From contig CAAGPW010000139.1 of the NCBI GenBank assembly GCA_900771955.1, positions 1-18,576 of the forward strand: a DNA stretch of 18,576 bases, read 5' to 3'. This document shows positions 16,001 through 18,576 of this stretch, in pieces (the stretch's first letter is position 1; each line of letters opens with the position of its first letter). This stretch comes from Lachnospiraceae bacterium. GTDB taxonomy: Bacteria > Bacillota > Clostridia > Lachnospirales > Lachnospiraceae. Below the pieces are notes generated by a model. The model had not been told where the DNA came from. It searched no databases and saw only the letters and a list, made by a program, of their open reading frames with translations. A program made the position numbers and the translations under genes.

Positions 16001-16054
16001 ATTTCAAAATAAATAAAAGTATAAGCAGATTGTATTTTTATTTATTTTGAAATC
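16000..16054. repeat. Near-perfect 25-bp AT-rich inverted repeat before the membrane gene
   Basis: The arms 16000-16018 and 16036-16054 are perfectly complementary over 19 bp (GATTTCAAAATAAATAAAA on the left). Pairing continues inward through 16019-16024 with 16030-16035, with two G-U pairs as RNA, leaving a 5-nt loop GCAGA. The right arm ends one base before the Shine-Dalgarno AGGGGGA-type site of the next gene, and the left arm shares base 16000 with the GC hairpin. Its function is unknown. Possibilities are a second terminator, a 5' protective stem for the downstream mRNA, or a control of ribosome access. Confidence 0.8.
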
Positions 16055-16067
16055 AGGGGGAAGAAAA

Positions 16068-16967
16068 ATGCCAACAACATTATATGAAGTATTGTGGATT
16101 TTTATTATTTATGCCTTTATCGGCTGGTGCTCGGAGGTATCCTATGCAGCGCTGGATCGGGGAATTTTTGTAAACCGCGGATTTCTAAATGGTCCGTACT
16201 GTCCGATTTATGGGATTGGTGTGCTGACCGTGGTCGTGGTTCTGACACCTTTAAAAAGAAATCTGCTCTTGCTTTATGTGGGTTCCTTCGTACTCACTTC
16301 CATACTGGAATTTCTGACGGGACTTATCCTGGAAAAAGTATTTCACAATAAATGGTGGGATTATTCCGATAAACCCTATAATATTATGGGTTATGTGTGC
16401 CTGAAATTTTCAATTTTCTGGGGTTTTGCCTGTACATTTATTATGCTCATCATTCATCCGATTATTTATACATTCATCAAATATTTTCCAAAAACACCGG
16501 GAATGATATTGCTTACTGTTATATTATGCGTGTTTGTGACAGACTGCTGTGTAACGGTTGCCACAATCTTAAAATTTAACAGGAGACTTGCTGCGATCAA
16601 TGAAATATCAAAGAAGATTCATGTTATTTCAGATCAGATCGGTGAGAATATCTACGAAAATGTAACAGATGCGATCGAGAAAAAGGAAAAATTTGAGGAA
16701 GAGCATGAAGATCTGTTAAATGGTATCGAAGATAAAAAGCTGTTGTTGAATGAAAATGTAGAAGAACTGAAAGGTCAGATTGAAACCTTAAATCAGGAAT
16801 ACAAAAGACTGCTTGAGGAGAAAAAATTCGGATTTGAACGTCTGTTAAAGGCATTCCCGGATATGAAATCAAAAGAAAATAATGAAATCCTTGCAGCTAT
16901 GAAAAAGATACATTTAAAAGCACTCAGGGAAAAAATGAAAAAATTCAGAAAGGATAGAGAAGTATGA
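16068..16967 (+). CDS. CmpB-family (PF06541) membrane protein with C-terminal coiled coil
   Basis: The 299-residue protein has about five membrane helices (near 5-27, 46-62, 66-88, 112-138 and 146-168). It also carries the sequence pattern of the family named putative ABC-transporter type IV or CmpB: IYAFIGWCSEVSY, NRGFLNGPYCPIYGIG (36-51) and WWDYSDKPYNIMGYVCLKFSIFWG (96-119). The family has no proven biochemical role that I can state. Residues about 175-299 form a charged, Glu/Lys-rich helical tail that looks like a coiled coil and is probably cytoplasmic. I start it at ATG 16068, with GGGGG 7 nt upstream; an in-frame TTG at 16047 lies inside the hairpin arm. Its stop overlaps the fumarase alpha start (ATGA), implying coupled synthesis. 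No ATPase gene is nearby, so a transporter role is unsupported. Confidence 0.85.
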   Translation: MPTTLYEVLWIFIIYAFIGWCSEVSYAALDRGIFVNRGFLNGPYCPIYGIGVLTVVVVLTPLKRNLLLLYVGSFVLTSILEFLTGLILEKVFHNKWWDYSDKPYNIMGYVCLKFSIFWGFACTFIMLIIHPIIYTFIKYFPKTPGMILLTVILCVFVTDCCVTVATILKFNRRLAAINEISKKIHVISDQIGENIYENVTDAIEKKEKFEEEHEDLLNGIEDKKLLLNENVEELKGQIETLNQEYKRLLEEKKFGFERLLKAFPDMKSKENNEILAAMKKIHLKALREKMKKFRKDREV

Positions 16968-17809
16968 TAAGATCAATCGACACAGCGGAAATCACATCAA
17001 ACATCAAAGAAATGTGTATCCGTGCAAATCATTATCTGTCACCTGATATGGAGGCTGCACTGGAAAAAGCGGCAGACACGGAAAAGTCACCTCTTGGCAG
17101 AAAAATATTAGGACAGCTGGAAGAAAACCTGGAGATTGCGGATAAGGAAGTGATACCGATCTGCCAGGATACCGGAATGGCGGTTATTTTTATGGAAATC
17201 GGCCAGGATGTTCATTTTGAAGGACAAAATTTGGAGGATGCGGTCAACGAAGGAGTGCGTCAGGGTTATACAGAAGGGTATCTTAGAAAATCTGTTGTAA
17301 AAGATCCGCTGATCCGGGAAAACACAAAGGACAATACACCGGCAGTCGTGCATTATTCCATTGTTCCCGGAGATAAAGTAAAGATAACCGTTGCACCAAA
17401 GGGATTTGGAAGCGAAAACATGAGCCGTATCTTTATGTTAAAGCCGGCGGACGGAATTGAAGGAGTAAAAGAAGCGATTCTCACCGCTGTAAGAGATGCA
17501 GGGCCGAATGCCTGTCCTCCGATGATCGTCGGAGTTGGAATCGGAGGAACATTTGAAAAATGTGCGCTGCTTGCAAAAAAAGCGCTGACCAGAAATGTAA
17601 ATGAGCATTCGGATATTCCTTACGTAAAAAATCTGGAAGAAGAAATGCTTGAAAAAATCAATCATCTCGGCATCGGACCGGGAGGACTCGGCGGAACAAC
17701 AACGGCCCTTGCCGTGAACATCAATACCTATCCTACCCATATTGCCGGTCTTCCGGTTGCAGTCAATATCTGCTGTCACGTCAACCGCCATATCGTAAAG
17801 GAACTTTAA
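16964..17809 (+). CDS. Class I (Fe-S) fumarate hydratase alpha subunit
   Basis: This 281-residue protein matches the N-terminal domain of class I fumarases, which reversibly hydrate fumarate to L-malate with a [4Fe-4S] cluster. The three expected cluster cysteines are visible: Cys67 in the hallmark CQDTG, Cys184 in NACPPMIVGVGIGG, and Cys270 or Cys271 in VNICCHVNRH. The LGIGPGGLGGTTTALAV segment is also typical. Separate alpha and beta subunits are common in anaerobes and archaea. L-tartrate dehydratase (TtdAB) has the same architecture and cannot be excluded by eye, so no gene symbol is given. The start codon overlaps the stop of the membrane gene and has no separate Shine-Dalgarno region outside that gene. 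The beta subunit follows after 24 nt. Confidence 0.93.
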   Translation: MIRSIDTAEITSNIKEMCIRANHYLSPDMEAALEKAADTEKSPLGRKILGQLEENLEIADKEVIPICQDTGMAVIFMEIGQDVHFEGQNLEDAVNEGVRQGYTEGYLRKSVVKDPLIRENTKDNTPAVVHYSIVPGDKVKITVAPKGFGSENMSRIFMLKPADGIEGVKEAILTAVRDAGPNACPPMIVGVGIGGTFEKCALLAKKALTRNVNEHSDIPYVKNLEEEMLEKINHLGIGPGGLGGTTTALAVNINTYPTHIAGLPVAVNICCHVNRHIVKEL

Positions 17810-17833
17810 TTTCTGACATAGGGAGGATAAAAA

Positions 17834-18388
17834 ATGGATAAGCACATAAACACACCGATTACAGAAAAAGTTACGGCAGATCTGCATGCAGGAGATTATG
17901 TATATATTACAGGAACAATCTATGTTGCCAGAGATGCTGCCCATAAAAGGATGATGGAAGTTTTAGACGCAGGGAAAGAACTGCCAATTGACATAAAAGA
18001 TGCCACAATCTATTATATGGGACCGTCACCTGCAAGAGAGGGAAGACCGATCGGTTCTGCAGGACCTACCACAGCAAGCCGCATGGACAAATATGCACCG
18101 CGGCTGTTGGACCTCGGAGAAAAAGCAATGATCGGAAAAGGAAAACGGACAAAAGAAGTCATTGATGCAATTGTGCGCAATCATGCGGTGTATTTTGCAG
18201 CAGTTGGTGGAGCGGGAGCATTGCTTTCCAAGTGTATCACAAAATCAGAAGTGGTCTGTTATGATGATCTGGGAGCAGAAGCAATCCGTAAAATAGAAGT
18301 GGAAAATTTTCCGGTTATTGTCGTAATTGATTCGGAAGGCAACAACCTATATGAGACAGCAATACTGGAATGGTCGCAGGAAAAATAA
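17834..18388 (+). CDS. Class I (Fe-S) fumarate hydratase beta subunit
   Basis: The 184-residue protein corresponds to the C-terminal domain of class I fumarases and pairs with the alpha subunit to complete the active site. It shows MGPSPAREGRPIGSAGPTTASRMDKYAP (family GPTT-S-RMD motif), the catalytic-region KGKR, a Gly/Ala-rich VYFAAVGGAGALLSKCI strand-loop and an ending common to the family. ATG 17834 follows a good GGGAGG. As with its partner, L-tartrate dehydratase beta is the alternative. The pair would support fumarate-malate interconversion in a fermentative or reductive branch of central metabolism. No clear terminator follows; the next element is a tRNA promoter. Confidence 0.93.
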   Translation: MDKHINTPITEKVTADLHAGDYVYITGTIYVARDAAHKRMMEVLDAGKELPIDIKDATIYYMGPSPAREGRPIGSAGPTTASRMDKYAPRLLDLGEKAMIGKGKRTKEVIDAIVRNHAVYFAAVGGAGALLSKCITKSEVVCYDDLGAEAIRKIEVENFPVIVVIDSEGNNLYETAILEWSQEK

Positions 18389-18437
18389 AAAGAAAAACAT
18401 AATATTTGAAATACTTAAAAAAAGTAGAAATAAATGA

Positions 18438-18469
18438 TTGACAAAAGGGGAATTATTTAGTAATATAAT
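18438..18469 (+). promoter_or_regulatory. Promoter of tRNA-Ser
   Basis: A perfect -35 TTGACA (18438-18443) is followed by TAATAT at 17-nt spacing (18461-18466) or by a perfect TATAAT at 20-nt spacing (18464-18469). The two overlapping -10 choices leave the start uncertain within a few bases (about 18474-18477). The leader to the tRNA is about 45 nt and contains a small TGCGT/ACGCA hairpin (18473-18490). Confidence 0.75.
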
Positions 18470-18518
18470 CTATGCGTCACAAAGAACGCAAATAATTTCA
18501 TATTTATTCATATATTCA

Positions 18519-18576
18519 GGAGAAATACTCAAGAGGCTGAAGAGGCGCCCCTGCTAAGGGTGTAGGTCGGGTAACC
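18519..18576 (+). tRNA. tRNA-Ser (anticodon GCU), 3' part outside the window
   Basis: The 5' acceptor strand is GGAGAAA (18519-18525). The D arm pairs CTC with GAG (18528-18530 and 18542-18544). The anticodon arm pairs CGCCC with GGGTG (18546-18550 and 18558-18562) around the loop CTGCTAA, placing anticodon GCT at 18553-18555. The sequence then enters a long variable arm (TAGGTCGGGTAACC), as required for class II serine tRNAs, and runs off the edge. It reads AGC/AGU serine codons. The T arm and 3' acceptor strand cannot be checked here. Confidence 0.93.

Noticed and set aside
16000..16054. Miniature transposon (MITE) explanation for the long inverted repeat
   Set aside because: There is only a 5-nt loop, no visible target-site duplication and no second copy in the window, so a structural RNA element is more likely.
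16068..16967. Calling the membrane protein a working ABC transporter permease
   Set aside because: The family name suggests it, but there is no ATPase or binding protein nearby and the C-terminal coiled coil does not fit; only family membership is supported.
17438..17944. 168-codon frame antisense to the fumarase genes
   Set aside because: It spans two well-supported genes on the other strand and has no recognisable motif.
1..18576. CRISPR array, insertion sequence, prophage or riboswitch
   Set aside because: I looked for spaced direct repeats, transposase motifs, terminal inverted repeats and long structured leaders and found none beyond those listed.

Overview
The window is a chromosomal replication-origin neighbourhood of a low-to-moderate GC Bacillota, most probably a Lachnospiraceae-type Clostridia. 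Three things point there. The gene order is rsmG-mnmG-mnmE-jag-yidC-yidD-rnpA-rpmH // dnaA-dnaN-yaaA-recF-gyrB-gyrA. A two-subunit class I fumarase follows. Several protein variants also fit, including a long YidC and a GyrA with IYGALVNMAQ in its quinolone-determining region. The taxon is inferred from order and protein style, not from a database search.

Left arm (1-6990, minus strand). A clear promoter (6963-6990) drives rpmH, rnpA, yidD, yidC and jag. These encode a ribosomal protein, the RNase P protein, two membrane-insertion factors and an RNA-binding protein. A hairpin overlapping the rpmH stop may attenuate transcription into rnpA. A 16-bp hairpin terminator after jag separates this group from mnmE-mnmG-rsmG, which encode tRNA wobble-uridine and 16S rRNA modification. 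That second group ends at a hairpin at the window edge.

Origin (6922-7417 and 8771-9064). Two non-coding stretches flank dnaA. The rpmH-dnaA gap holds degenerate DnaA boxes, two of them 11 bp apart, and a candidate dnaA promoter. The dnaA-dnaN gap holds two perfect boxes in a palindrome, a third perfect box, weaker boxes and an AT-rich stretch with a tandem TTATTAAC repeat. This resembles the bipartite oriC of Bacillus subtilis. Genes on both sides are transcribed away from the origin, in the direction of the forks.

Right arm (7418-15955, plus strand). dnaA, dnaN, yaaA, recF, gyrB and gyrA follow with short gaps. yaaA and recF overlap by 4 nt.

Far right (15956-18576). After gyrA come a GC-rich hairpin and, sharing one base with it, a nearly perfect 25-bp AT-rich hairpin that ends right beside the Shine-Dalgarno of the next gene. 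That gene encodes a five-helix membrane protein of the CmpB-like (PF06541) family with a long C-terminal coiled coil. Its stop overlaps the start of a class I fumarate hydratase alpha subunit, followed by the beta subunit. A promoter and the first 58 bases of a tRNA-Ser(GCU) close the window.

Most of the window is conserved housekeeping sequence. The least explained parts are the double hairpin and the membrane/coiled-coil protein translationally coupled to fumarase. I see no mobile element, CRISPR array, phage gene or riboswitch.
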